Numbered from the stretch's first letter, positions 9,949 through 18,833 are shown. The stretch: 64,000 nt of DNA from Hydrogenimonas urashimensis (GCF_016593255.1 NZ_AP023212.1:980001-1044000); one strand, 5' to 3'. The notes: generated by a model not told the origin, from the letters alone. Made by a program: numbers and translations.

Positions 9949-10018
9949 TCCATATCCTTTGTGCAGTGATTTTGTGCAGCGATTTCACAGGGCGGCTCAC
10001 TGCACGAGGCCGCCATTA

Positions 10019-10939
10019 TCATTCATATTTGATTTCAAAATTGTCGCCACCGGCATTGCTCTCGCATCGGAAAGATCGCTCGATGACCACCTTGCCATTG
10101 TCGTCGCTTTCGTTTATGCCGGAATATTTGCAGTAATTTGCCGTGAATGTGACCTTTTCTCCGCTTGAGGAGCCAAGGCTGACGACGAATGCTTTGACGT
10201 TTTCGTTTTTGAGGTCTGTCCAGTGATCGATAGAGTCGCGCTGCTTTATTTCGTTGATGGTAATGGTAGGCATGAAATCCGTAATGACATACTCTTTTTT
10301 CCCAATAGCGTAGATTTCGTCGATCTGATTGCCAAGATCGAAATCTGCACTTGTCAGATTGATTGTTGCCCCGTCGATCGTCACTGCGGATACGCTCTTG
10401 ACAACAAAATTCGAATTGCCGTCGATCGTCGCCGATGGATTTGCCTCAAGGACTGGCTCGGCATCCGTGAACCCCTTTATGTCGAACGCTATTCTGACAA
10501 GCTCCCCGACCGTAAAATTGATCTTCAGGTTTGAAACGACACCTGTAATTGTGCGCTTCTCCCCATCGATATAGCTGATTATCTCCCCGGTTTGTCCCAT
10601 TTGCGTCATCGGCGTATATGTGACCTTTTCTTCTCCGGCAGTCGTGTCTATGGTTTCAGTCAAACCGCATATTTTGTACATCTCGGAAAGTTTCGGAGGT
10701 GTGCCGGCAGCCCCAGTCGCCTTCATGATCGCCGTAATCGTTCCGTCGGCAGCAGTCCAATCGGGAATCACGAATCCCTTTTCAGCTCCAAGCGCGCCAG
10801 TGCCTATTTCCTTGATGGTTCCATTCTTGATCGTGGTGTTGAAGAATGTGTTTTCTGCCAGCGTAACAACATCGGACGTTGTCGGGGTGCCTCCGTATTT
10901 AGCAAGCAGAACTTGTTTGTTTGTCAGCTGATAAGCCAT
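10019..10939 (-). CDS. Major tail tube protein
   Basis: 306 residues, beta-rich, starting MAYQLTNKQVLLAKYGG. The pattern of a conserved N-terminus, many Thr/Ile beta strands and a C-terminal extra domain suits siphovirus tail tube proteins (gpV-like); its place directly upstream of gpG is the expected one. It forms hexameric rings along the tape measure. A separate good ribosome binding site (AAGGAG) precedes ATG 10939, fitting high expression. Named from context and fold pattern rather than a strong motif. Confidence 0.75.
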   Translation of the reverse strand: MAYQLTNKQVLLAKYGGTPTTSDVVTLAENTFFNTTIKNGTIKEIGTGALGAEKGFVIPDWTAADGTITAIMKATGAAGTPPKLSEMYKICGLTETIDTTAGEEKVTYTPMTQMGQTGEIISYIDGEKRTITGVVSNLKINFTVGELVRIAFDIKGFTDAEPVLEANPSATIDGNSNFVVKSVSAVTIDGATINLTSADFDLGNQIDEIYAIGKKEYVITDFMPTITINEIKQRDSIDHWTDLKNENVKAFVVSLGSSSGEKVTFTANYCKYSGINESDDNGKVVIERSFRCESNAGGDNFEIKYE

Positions 10940-10948
10940 TTTTGCTCC

Positions 10949-11245
10949 TTATGGTGTCACTTTTGCCACAATTATCAATGTTTCAAAATCGAGATCTGAT
11001 ATCTCCCGCGTGGTGCCGCCAAATTCGAAAAGGCCGTCACTTTGTACGCAGAAATCATATACGTCTGATATGAACTGAGGATCGAATCCACCATCCTTGA
11101 TTATCACTGCATAATGAATCAGATATCCCCATTCCTGATCTGGATCTCGTCTCAATGGAGATATTTGATGCCCAGTCAATCGCTGCGAACAAAAATCGAT
11201 TATCTTCTGCGTCGCTTCAGCTTCTGTTTGCATCGCAATGGACAT
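10949..11245 (-). CDS. Putative tail terminator or completion protein (U-like position)
   Basis: 98 residues between the head-tail joining gene and the tail tube, the place of the tail terminator (gpU) in lambda. It is acidic and mixed alpha/beta, ending DFETLIIVAKVTP. No diagnostic motif was seen. The gene just touches the start of the upstream gene at 11245, so both are probably translated as one unit. Function is inferred from order only. Confidence 0.55.
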   Translation of the reverse strand: MSIAMQTEAEATQKIIDFCSQRLTGHQISPLRRDPDQEWGYLIHYAVIIKDGGFDPQFISDVYDFCVQSDGLFEFGGTTREISDLDFETLIIVAKVTP

Positions 11246-11547
11246 TATTCGACCCCTATGATGATCTCAAGGCCATCGCTCGTCCGCTTGGTGTTTGCGA
11301 CAGATACTATTCGCTCTCCGATCTCTTCGTTTTCGTCAGGTATGATGATAGTGTCGCCCTTTTGTATATTTTTCGCATCATCGTATGCGGCCCTATATGT
11401 TTCGTATTCATGGAGATCGATCTCGTAATTGTCGACGCGAACAAGATGCATGGTTTTTGAAACGCCTCCTATTATCGCCGTAACAGGAATACCGAGCGCG
11501 CTATACATGCTCGGCAATGCATCGTTCATCGCATCGACGAGGGCCAT
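11245..11547 (-). CDS. Putative head-tail joining protein (FII/Z-like position)
   Basis: 100 residues. The C-terminal half (KGDTIIIPDENEEIGERIVSVAN) looks like the small beta-barrel of phage head completion or attachment proteins, which often read as a buffer for the connector. It lies between the DUF2190 capsid gene and the putative tail terminator. Named mainly from position; it could also be a neck protein of another family. Confidence 0.55.
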   Translation of the reverse strand: MALVDAMNDALPSMYSALGIPVTAIIGGVSKTMHLVRVDNYEIDLHEYETYRAAYDDAKNIQKGDTIIIPDENEEIGERIVSVANTKRTSDGLEIIIGVE

Positions 11548-11550
11548 GCT

Positions 11551-11892
11551 TTATGCCGCGTTGATCTTGACGTAAACCGAACCGGTTGTGCTGGCGGCTT
11601 TCGCGCTTACCGCACGTCCCGCGCGCGTATTGTCCGTCGATGTCTTGGTGACGACCCCGTTTGTCGCGTCGAAGTAAAGCTCGTCCCCGACTGCGATCGC
11701 GTCGGCTGTGGCGGCGGCGATTTCATACACACCCTCGATTTTCAGCGCGATCGTCTCTCCGCTTACGCCGGAAACGGTTGCGATGCCTACCATTCCGTCT
11801 CCGAGCTCCACAATGTCGCCGACGTTTGTGTCGGCCGCGAGATCGTAATCGATCGTTTTACCTTCCTGGATTTCGACTGCTTGTTTTGCCAT
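11551..11892 (-). CDS. DUF2190-type capsid cement/decoration protein
   Basis: 113 residues, almost all small and beta-forming: MAKQAVEIQEGKTIDYDL at the start, GVYEIAAATADAIAVGDELY in the middle, and NTRAGRAVSAKAASTTGSVYV near the end. This is the pattern of DUF2190 proteins, which lie next to major capsid genes and are thought to stabilise the shell, as gpD does in lambda. It follows the capsid fusion gene by 10 bases. Confidence 0.8.
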   Translation of the reverse strand: MAKQAVEIQEGKTIDYDLAADTNVGDIVELGDGMVGIATVSGVSGETIALKIEGVYEIAAATADAIAVGDELYFDATNGVVTKTSTDNTRAGRAVSAKAASTTGSVYVKINAA

Positions 11893-11902
11893 TATCTACT
11901 CC

Positions 11903-13876
11903 TTATGCACCGGCGTTTTTGTAAAGTCCGCGGAAGTCTTCCGCAAAGAGTCCGAAGTCGAACACGCATTCGTAAGTCACATAGCGCAGGTTGCGCTCTT
12001 TTTCAGCGACGATGGGACGTCGGCCAGTTCCGGCGAGATATCCGACCTTGATGGTGCGCCGGCTCGCGGCAAGGTACCACGGATCGGCATCGAGCTCCGC
12101 ATCGACGACAATATCGAGTGCGCCGCGGAACGGGTTTACGACACCTGGGTTGTCTTGCCCCATTGCCGCTTCGCTCGTAAGAAGCTGCCTCACAAGGGTC
12201 TCGTTCTCCGGCGCTGCGATGATATACCGAGGGTTGATATTGAGCGCTGTTCCCGCGGCATCTTTCTGTCGGCGCATTTTGATTCGCCCCTGGGTCAGCG
12301 TGTCGATTGACGGCTGTGCGCCCGATGCGGCGACATTGTTGTGCGCTGCGTCGAAAATCGGTTTGCCGTCGGCCATTTTGTAGGAAGCGAATTCGCCCTT
12401 CTTCTGCAGCAGGTCGTAGACCAGCCCGTTGGCGGTGCGCTTTGCCATGCGCGCAAAATCCTGAACAAGGTCGGTGAACGCGCCAAGATCGTCGTTGATG
12501 ATCATTTCTCGGCTAAGCGTCACTTCGTCGCCATAGCTGTAAAGTCGCCAGCTTTCGGAATTCTCTTTCGACTCTTTCTTTTTCGTCTCTCCGTATTCCG
12601 TCAGCTTGCGCAATCGTCCAGCAAGGCGTCCACGACTTGCCTCTGTCCGTGTTTTGAAGTCGGGCAGTTCCGTCGATGCGGTCCAAATGTCAAATGTTCC
12701 CTCTGCCTCTTCGTAGGCTGCGGAAAGCACACGGTTCGCCACATTGCCGAGAAGAACGGGAAAATCGCTTGTGCTCATGGCGCGCTTGATCATCTCGTCA
12801 CGGCTGTATCCGTCATATCCCGTCACCGCCCGCATGATGTCGCTGAGATTTGCGGCCATGAACTCACGGCTGCCGTCGTGCGGATTGTCGAGTTTGACGC
12901 CGGAGCGAATGATCAATGCGTCGGTAGCTGCGCGCATGATCTCCTCTTTTTTGCTGTCGTCTCCTACCTGCACTCCCTGCATGTGCCCTGGGCTAACGTC
13001 TTTTGCGCTCTGTCTGTCGAGCAGATATCTGGCGAGATCGTCAGCGCTCTTGTTTTCGTAGTCGAGAAAACGCTGCAGTTCCTCTTCCGTCAGAATGTCG
13101 CCGTGCTTTGACGCGAGACTCTTGATCTCGTCGCGTCGCTTCAGATCGGCATTCTCTTTTTTGAACGCAGCGAGATCGCCTCCGATGGCCTCGATAGCCC
13201 GCGTGATCTCATCCATTTTGCGCTCGATCGCTTCTGCGTCGGCGCCACCCTTTCGCAATGCGGCAAGCTGCCGCTTCAGTTCTTCGATTTTGTCCATCGT
13301 CTCTCCTTCTTGTTGTTTTCTACCGATGCTAGCTGATGGATCGGCACCGATGTCGACCAAAGACGCTTCCTGGAATTCCCATCGCGTCACCTCTACGAGC
13401 GGCACATCGCCGTCGCGCTCCGTGATCCTGACCTCGCGTTTCACTCCCCCGACGGATATTTCAGTCAGCGTGCCCTCCTCCACCATGCGCCACAGCATGT
13501 CTGCGTCTGGGTTTACCGTGGAAAAAACTGCGTCGGCTCGAAGTTCTCGATTTTCAAGACGCACATTCTCGAGTCTGCCGATAGGAAGCTCCCCGTACCT
13601 GCCTGAGCCGTGCATCCAGCGCAATTTGGCTGAACCTGCCCTGGTGAGGTCTATGTTCTCTTCCCCGTGAAGAAGAACTTCATCGTATTTTTCGCCGCTC
13701 CACCAATCGGTGCGTCGGATTGGCGTTTCGGTTGATATCAGAATCGAAACGCGCCGGGTTTCTGTATCGATGGCGGTTTTGTCAATCGCGGCGCGTCTGT
13801 TCAACGTCCCGCCGACGATTTTTTCCGCATTTAGCTTGCGTCTCGGCATAGCGCTCCTTTTTTTCGTTTTAGCCAT
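11903..13876 (-). CDS. Fused prohead protease - scaffold - major capsid protein
   Basis: 657 residues from ATG 13876 (GTG 13882 is an alternative). Residues about 40-190 are an HK97/U35-type prohead protease: His in LRWMHGSG, Ser in LTEISVGG, and the closing motif EFQEASLVDIGADPSA. A charged coiled-coil (EELKRQLAALRKGGADAEAI) follows as the scaffold or delta domain. From about residue 330 the sequence is a major capsid protein (FPVLLGNVANRVLSAAYEE; NPRYIIAAPENETLVRQLL; LYKNAGA at the end). Protease and capsid are normally separate genes; here one gene supplies all three, and the protease must cut itself off the capsid part. Confidence 0.88.
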   Translation of the reverse strand: MAKTKKRSAMPRRKLNAEKIVGGTLNRRAAIDKTAIDTETRRVSILISTETPIRRTDWWSGEKYDEVLLHGEENIDLTRAGSAKLRWMHGSGRYGELPIGRLENVRLENRELRADAVFSTVNPDADMLWRMVEEGTLTEISVGGVKREVRITERDGDVPLVEVTRWEFQEASLVDIGADPSASIGRKQQEGETMDKIEELKRQLAALRKGGADAEAIERKMDEITRAIEAIGGDLAAFKKENADLKRRDEIKSLASKHGDILTEEELQRFLDYENKSADDLARYLLDRQSAKDVSPGHMQGVQVGDDSKKEEIMRAATDALIIRSGVKLDNPHDGSREFMAANLSDIMRAVTGYDGYSRDEMIKRAMSTSDFPVLLGNVANRVLSAAYEEAEGTFDIWTASTELPDFKTRTEASRGRLAGRLRKLTEYGETKKKESKENSESWRLYSYGDEVTLSREMIINDDLGAFTDLVQDFARMAKRTANGLVYDLLQKKGEFASYKMADGKPIFDAAHNNVAASGAQPSIDTLTQGRIKMRRQKDAAGTALNINPRYIIAAPENETLVRQLLTSEAAMGQDNPGVVNPFRGALDIVVDAELDADPWYLAASRRTIKVGYLAGTGRRPIVAEKERNLRYVTYECVFDFGLFAEDFRGLYKNAGA

Positions 13877-13908
13877 TTTCACAAAACCTCGATCCGTTTA
13901 ATAGTCGA

Positions 13909-15372
13909 CTAAACATCATCCGCCTGTATCCCGGCCTCTTTGAGCATCCTGATCTCCTCTTTGCGTTGAGCGATCAAGTCCTCCAAATCCTCCCCGCGGC
14001 TTCCGGCCACCTGTTTGAGCGTGGTGATGCCAAGGTTCAGTTCGGCTTCGATCGCCTTGATGTCCTTGAGCGGATCGACCCACTCCCGCTTTGGCGGTAT
14101 CCAAACAGGCGCAAAATCATCGCGGTTGTTTTCCAGGCTTACCGCGCTCAGCCCCTCTATGTTTCCTGCGTAGACATTGCGCATCAGCCACTCGTTGAAG
14201 ATGGGGCGCAAAACATAGGTGACCAGATGCACCTGCTCGTGGGAGAAGCGCTTGTGGTCCTGGATGATGGAGGCCCTTGCGCTGGAGAAGTTGACCTGCG
14301 AATAGTCCCTGAAGGCCAGCTCGTAACTGACTTGACGGCTGACGGCGATGAGTCGAACCGCGCTCTTGACGAAACGCTCGTGATCGTCGCCGTTCATATT
14401 CGCTGCCAGCAAATGGGGCTTTTCGCCCGGAGATAGGTACTCGACGATAATATCGTTGATATCCTCGATCGGGTCGCCGTCAAGCCCGGCGTCTTTGGCG
14501 GCCAGCCTCGCCTCAAGGTCGGCGGTCTCGATGAAATAGGCCACGTTCGCACGCGCCCGTGCTGCTTTGATAAATGCGCTCTGATACCCAGCGAAGTTGC
14601 GCAGGTCGATGATGCTTTGGCGATATTCGGAGATGCCGCGATACTGGGTGGCGCGATTTGTTATCTTGAAGTAGTGGATAATGTTGGCGGCTGGGATCTC
14701 TTTGCTCTTGAAATTCTCCTGACGGATAACATAGCGCTTGGGCGCGCCGTCTTTGTCGAGAATGATGCCGTCGGCATAGATGCCGTCGGCGTCGTTATAG
14801 TTTTGCAGCGTCGAGTCGATGCGGTCAGCTTCAACAAGCTGAAGACGAAATGGGTTTTTCCTGTCTTTCGGATACCGTTTTGCGACAATGATTTCCCCGT
14901 CCATCATACGTTGCGCGAGAATAACGCGCTGCATATCGCCAAAATGAAGTCGGCGCGTCATATCGCAAAACTCTTTTTCGCACCAGCGCTCCCACAATTT
15001 TTCGATGCGGCGGTTGAGATTTTTATCTTCGCTTTTGATCTGCAGCTTCAAGCCGTTGCCAACGGTGTTGTTGACTATTGCGGCGTCGATGTTTGCCATG
15101 ATGCCGTTGTTTTCGTGCAGCCACCTGGCGCGGGCCCGCATCGTGTCGCGGTCCATTGCAGCGGTCGCCTCGAACGGAGCATTGACGGAATTGTTGAAGT
15201 CGCGGTTGGTGGTGCGTTTGCCGCCCTCGTAGTAACTTCTTACGATTTTTGCGGCCTGCCTTGCGATGAACCTTCTGAGTGAATCACGAAAAGACAATGC
15301 GAGCCTTTCTTGGAAGAGGTCCTGTGGATGATCCTGGGATGTGATCACGTCCGTATTTGGCGATCTTGTCAA
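13909..15372 (-). CDS. Portal protein, lambda B family
   Basis: 487 residues if TTG 15372 is used; GTG 15348 is another possible start and the true one is unclear. Conserved lambda-portal features include DAAIVNNTVGNGLKLQ, LILAQRMMDGEIIV-like text, IHYFKITNRATQYRGIS and VNFSSARASIIQDHKRF. It forms the dodecameric ring at the capsid vertex through which DNA enters. It is overlapped at its start by the gpW-like gene and followed by the capsid fusion. Two copies of a 13-bp sequence flank the portal/gpW pair (see findings). Confidence 0.9.
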   Translation of the reverse strand: MTRSPNTDVITSQDHPQDLFQERLALSFRDSLRRFIARQAAKIVRSYYEGGKRTTNRDFNNSVNAPFEATAAMDRDTMRARARWLHENNGIMANIDAAIVNNTVGNGLKLQIKSEDKNLNRRIEKLWERWCEKEFCDMTRRLHFGDMQRVILAQRMMDGEIIVAKRYPKDRKNPFRLQLVEADRIDSTLQNYNDADGIYADGIILDKDGAPKRYVIRQENFKSKEIPAANIIHYFKITNRATQYRGISEYRQSIIDLRNFAGYQSAFIKAARARANVAYFIETADLEARLAAKDAGLDGDPIEDINDIIVEYLSPGEKPHLLAANMNGDDHERFVKSAVRLIAVSRQVSYELAFRDYSQVNFSSARASIIQDHKRFSHEQVHLVTYVLRPIFNEWLMRNVYAGNIEGLSAVSLENNRDDFAPVWIPPKREWVDPLKDIKAIEAELNLGITTLKQVAGSRGEDLEDLIAQRKEEIRMLKEAGIQADDV

Positions 15373-15532
15373 TCAGGTATGCTTCACGTTCCTGAAGTTT
15401 CGAGAGCGAAACATGCTCGATGCTTTTGTCGCCAATTTCCATCCTGTGGCCTTTCAGCGAAGCAGTTATGGCTGCCTGCACTTCATCAAGTTGTTCGCCA
15501 AGTGTTTGCGCCAAAATCGCCCCTTTTTTCAT
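15284..15532 (-). CDS. gpW-like head-tail connector
   Basis: 82 residues just upstream of and overlapping the portal gene, the location of gpW in lambda (68 residues). The middle, LDEVQAAITASLKGHRMEIG followed by LSKLQEREAYLIDKIAKYGR, has the small helix-hairpin-helix pattern of gpW/DUF6148 proteins, which join the portal to the tail. Either family name would fit. Confidence 0.6.
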   Translation of the reverse strand: MKKGAILAQTLGEQLDEVQAAITASLKGHRMEIGDKSIEHVSLSKLQEREAYLIDKIAKYGRDHIPGSSTGPLPRKARIVFS

Positions 15533-15577
15533 ATGCTGATGAAATTGTGGCAGTTTCGAGAAAAGATTTATAGTCGA

Positions 15578-15775
15578 CTAAAGTATGCCGTTCTTTTTCA
15601 ATTCTTCGTATTTTTGTTTAAATGGAGGGCTCTCCTTCAAAAGCATCTCCAAAATCTTGCTCTTTGTGGCCTCATTCTCTTTCGCAAGTTCGAAAAGCAC
15701 GCGATTCGTGCGTTCTTTTACCGTCAAATGCAAAGTGAGTGAGGAGTCCAAAACATCTTTTCTGCGCCCAGCCAT
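15578..15775 (-). CDS. Small ribbon-helix-helix-like protein in the head operon
   Basis: 65 residues. The sequence SSLTLHLTVKERTNRVLFEL then NEATKSKILEMLLKE looks like the beta strand plus two helices of Arc/MetJ-type DNA-binding proteins. It lies between terminase and the gpW-like gene, an odd position for a regulator; it may control late genes or act in packaging. The fold is predicted by eye only. Its stop codon lies in a repeated palindrome TAGTCGACTA. Confidence 0.55.
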   Translation of the reverse strand: MAGRRKDVLDSSLTLHLTVKERTNRVLFELAKENEATKSKILEMLLKESPPFKQKYEELKKNGIL

Positions 15776-15784
15776 GATTCCCCT

Positions 15785-17584
15785 TTAAATGATGTCACCC
15801 CAATTGTCTGTTTGCCTGCGTTTTTTTCTTTTTGGCCTATTGATACCGTTTTTATGCCGATGCGCCACCGCCTTGTAGTTTGGGTTGAGTATCCGCACCG
15901 CCGCAAGCGCATAGACGTTGATGTCCAGCGCTTCGTTGCGGGCGCGCGTTTTGACCCACTCTCTGCGCTGAAAGCCTTTGTGGTAGCGCGTTACGACCTT
16001 CTCGGCGGTCAGCTGCGCGAAATATTCCGCGTCGTACCGATCGCTGAAGTGGTAATAGCCTGGTGAGTGCTCTTCGATTTTCAGCCTGGCATAGATGAGC
16101 TCTTTGGCGGTATCGGTGCCGACCATGAAGAGCTTCACGCCGTATTTGTTCGATGTCGACGGGCGCGACACGATCGGTTTGCCTGGCGTGGAAGAGCCCT
16201 TGACGGCATAGACGCGCCGCATGGCGTGCCGCTTGCAAAACTTGTACACCTCGTCGGTGAAGTGGCCGCCTGAGTCGATGCAGGTGCAAGAAACCGGCAG
16301 CTTCACGCCAAGCTCGCTGTCGTATTCGTCGAAGATGATATCCTCCAATTGTTGCCACGTGCTATCGAGCGCCGGGCTGCCGTGGATAACGAAGGGTTTG
16401 ATGCCCCAGCTCTCCTCACCCTCTCCGAAAGCTTTGATCTCCCCTTCCAGGCGATCGTCCTGCACATCCACTCCCGCGACCAGCACGGCGGCCTTTGCCG
16501 GCACCTTTTCGTAATCGGAGACATGCTGCGAAAAGTCGATGTCGTCCACCCCCTCGCCCTGGTCCTCCTCCCACGTCTCGCCCAATGAGGTGTTGACGAA
16601 GGTTTTGAGGGTGTGGGGGCTCTTTTTGGCTTCCAGGAAGTTGGCCGCCATTTCGGAGAGCTTCACCCACGGGCTGTAGATTTCGTTCAGCCAAAATCCC
16701 GCCACTCCGTTGGTCTCTCTATCGGCGATCCACCGCCCTTTTGTTACCGCGCCCCATCTTTGCGCGTCCGACCATAGCGACCCGCACGCTTCGCAGGCAT
16801 ACGCTGCGGTGAACGGGTCATCATTTTCCCACACGACGTTGCTCCACTTCAGCACCTGCGTTTTGCCACACTGCGGGCATGGCACGTGAAATTTGCGCTT
16901 GTCGCTCTCTTCGTAAGCCATCTCAATGCGCGACAGGCCTTTGATAGTCGGGGTTGAGACAAGCATCCGCTTTTTGTTCCAAAAGGTCGTGGAACGCTTG
17001 AAGGCCAGGTTGACAGGGTCGCCCTCCGCACCGGCGCTTGGAGGATAGCGATCGATCTCGTCGCAAAGCACGATGCGCACCGGTCTTGAAGCCAGCGAAG
17101 CCGGAGAGTTCGCTCCCGCCATCGTGATATGGCCCCCGGGAAAGGTTTTGTGCAGAATCGTGTTTCCGCTTGCACGCGCCTTGTAGTCGATGAGCCCGTG
17201 CAATGCTTTGGTATCTCGAATCATCGGGGCCAGACGGTCTTTTGAGAAGGTTTGCGCCATTTCAAGCGTAGGCTGAAGCATCAAGATTGGCGACGGGTCT
17301 TGAGAGATGAAATAGCCGATAATATTGAGCAGCTGCTCCGTTTTGCCAGTCTGGGCGCTCGACATCCAAACGATGGTGTGGATGGACGGATCGACGAAAG
17401 CGTCCATTATGTCACGCTGGTATTCCGCTCTGCTCGTGTCCCACCGACCGGGCTCCGCACTCGCTTCGGCGGACAACATACGGTACCTATCGGCCCATTC
17501 ACTTACTTTCAGTTTCGGCGGCGGGGCCATCACCGCCATGGCTTTCCGCCAGACGTTTTCGATACGATTCAGGTAGTCCGTCAT
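15785..17584 (-). CDS. Terminase large subunit (GpA family)
   Basis: 599 residues, close to lambda gpA (641). Walker A-like SSAQTGKTEQ lies near residue 75, IVLCDEIDRYP is Walker B, and a zinc-binding set CPQCGKTQVLKW...CEACG occurs mid-protein. The C-terminal nuclease contains VLVAGVDVQDDRLEG and CTCIDSGGHFTDEV, the acidic metal-binding residues of the RNase H-like fold. It cuts concatemeric DNA at cos and pumps it into proheads. Its start overlaps the small subunit gene by 86 bases. Confidence 0.95.
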   Translation of the reverse strand: MTDYLNRIENVWRKAMAVMAPPPKLKVSEWADRYRMLSAEASAEPGRWDTSRAEYQRDIMDAFVDPSIHTIVWMSSAQTGKTEQLLNIIGYFISQDPSPILMLQPTLEMAQTFSKDRLAPMIRDTKALHGLIDYKARASGNTILHKTFPGGHITMAGANSPASLASRPVRIVLCDEIDRYPPSAGAEGDPVNLAFKRSTTFWNKKRMLVSTPTIKGLSRIEMAYEESDKRKFHVPCPQCGKTQVLKWSNVVWENDDPFTAAYACEACGSLWSDAQRWGAVTKGRWIADRETNGVAGFWLNEIYSPWVKLSEMAANFLEAKKSPHTLKTFVNTSLGETWEEDQGEGVDDIDFSQHVSDYEKVPAKAAVLVAGVDVQDDRLEGEIKAFGEGEESWGIKPFVIHGSPALDSTWQQLEDIIFDEYDSELGVKLPVSCTCIDSGGHFTDEVYKFCKRHAMRRVYAVKGSSTPGKPIVSRPSTSNKYGVKLFMVGTDTAKELIYARLKIEEHSPGYYHFSDRYDAEYFAQLTAEKVVTRYHKGFQRREWVKTRARNEALDINVYALAAVRILNPNYKAVAHRHKNGINRPKRKKRRQTDNWGDII

Positions 17585-18017
17585 TCGCCAATTCCTTCAA
17601 TGCTTCATGAATGTGATCCGTCAAGATTTCCTCTATGACGCTCGTTTCGGTTTCGCTTACCAGTTTCCCCGCCGCCTTGGTCGGAATGGTTAGCAGCTTG
17701 CCGCGCGCGTTAGCGGTATATGCCTGCCACGTCTCGATAACAAGTGGCGTTCGAATCAATTCGCCACGCAACTCCTTGACGATCAGCTCGCGCTCGTCCG
17801 CCTGCGCCGCCGTAAGCCTGATCTTCTCACGCTCAAGCGGCTTTTCGTCGCCTGTTTTGAGATGGTCGATATACTGCTGAATCGACTTTTTGATCGGCGT
17901 GCCGCTGCCACGCTTTTTTGGCGGCAAAATCCCATCATCGCGGTACCGCTTGACCGTCTGCGGCGAAATACCAAGAAAATCGCCAAGATCGGCGTCAGAC
18001 CCGTACAGCTCTGCCAT
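17499..18017 (-). CDS. Terminase small subunit (Nu1-like)
   Basis: 172 residues with an N-terminal winged-helix/excisionase-like DNA-binding domain (LGDFLGISPQTVKRYRDDGI) and a helical C-terminus, as in lambda Nu1 (181 residues). It recognises the cos site and recruits the large subunit. It begins about 40 bases from the putative cos region and overlaps the large subunit gene. Confidence 0.88.
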   Translation of the reverse strand: MAELYGSDADLGDFLGISPQTVKRYRDDGILPPKKRGSGTPIKKSIQQYIDHLKTGDEKPLEREKIRLTAAQADERELIVKELRGELIRTPLVIETWQAYTANARGKLLTIPTKAAGKLVSETETSVIEEILTDHIHEALKELANDGLPESYRKRLAESHGGDGPAAETESK

Positions 18018-18039
18018 ATCTCACCTTTTTAATTTTCGC

Positions 18040-18101
18040 TTCAGCTAAAAAAAGATCGGGGCCGCCACTACCCGCACCGCCATCATGCCAGGAAGGACCC
18101 G
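18040..18101 (-). other. Putative cos packaging site
   Basis: The only noncoding gap upstream of the terminase genes. On the minus strand it holds GGGTCCTTCCTGG, then GGTGCGGGTAGTGGCGG and CCCCGATC followed by a T tract. The GC-rich text directly upstream of Nu1 resembles the region before GpA-type terminase genes in other proteobacterial prophages and occupies the position of lambda cos. The exact nick is not known; no virion-end data can be seen here. Confidence 0.45.
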
Positions 18102-18833
18102 TCACCATCCCATCTCCTTCCGCTTTGCCATCGCCCTGGCGAACGCTTCGGAGAAATGCTTCTGCCCTCTTCGCTCGATAACCTTTCGCACGATTGCCAC
18201 GTCATGCAGCCTCTTCTGATAGTTGGGCTTATCGGCTATGCGCAACATGCAGACAGGATGGTTTATGCCTGGCACTCTCGCATAGACTCCTGGGTGCATA
18301 TGCCCTGAGGAATGCCACGGGATTGCGAAATACCTCACGCCTTTCTTTCTCAGTCTCTCCCTTCTTTTTCTGCTCGCCTTCGTTTCGTTCGCCATGAACC
18401 CTGCCTTGTAGAACAGCTTTAGCTGGCTCATCATCTCAACATAGGTATGCGGCTTGATCTTTACGCCAGGCGGTGGTGTGAGTATCTGATCCTGACGCAT
18501 CAATCCCATGTGGATCATCGCTTTCTCCATTCCCTTTCGCGCGCGGTCGCCGCCTGTGTAGTGATGCTTCAGCACTTTGTACTGCCAGCTCCATTCATCG
18601 ACGTACAGTTCTGCGTATGGCTTCGCTTTGGTCGCTTTTTTGACACGCCACGCGGATGGTATTGATTTTCCCTTGATATTGAGTTTCGCACCGATCTCTT
18701 TTTTGATCGTGCCAAGCGCGTCGAATGCGATGTTGTTCATCGCAACCATCGTCGCGTACGGGATGTCATTGCTGGCTATTTTCCCAAACGCTTTGATGTA
18801 CTGTCTGATGTTCGACCTGATGTCTATGTTCAT
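18102..18833 (-). CDS. Phage protein of unknown function (possible minor tail Z-like)
   Basis: 243 residues from ATG 18833, which overlaps the DUF3310 stop as ATGA. It is very basic: KKATKAKPYAELYVD, SRKRRERLRKKGVRYF and a basic tail. The N-terminal FDALGTIKKEIGAKLNIK and the later text resemble phage head-tail proteins of the minor tail Z / gp10 type, but those normally lie after the capsid, whereas this is upstream of cos. It would be the last gene before the packaging site. I do not assign a function. Confidence 0.7.
   Translation of the reverse strand: MNIDIRSNIRQYIKAFGKIASNDIPYATMVAMNNIAFDALGTIKKEIGAKLNIKGKSIPSAWRVKKATKAKPYAELYVDEWSWQYKVLKHHYTGGDRARKGMEKAMIHMGLMRQDQILTPPPGVKIKPHTYVEMMSQLKLFYKAGFMANETKASRKRRERLRKKGVRYFAIPWHSSGHMHPGVYARVPGINHPVCMLRIADKPNYQKRLHDVAIVRKVIERRGQKHFSEAFARAMAKRKEMGW

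Noticed and set aside
17100-17600. Large-subunit terminase start further downstream to avoid the 86-base overlap
   Set aside because: The overlapping part encodes family-typical N-terminal residues and has AAGGAA before ATG 17584.
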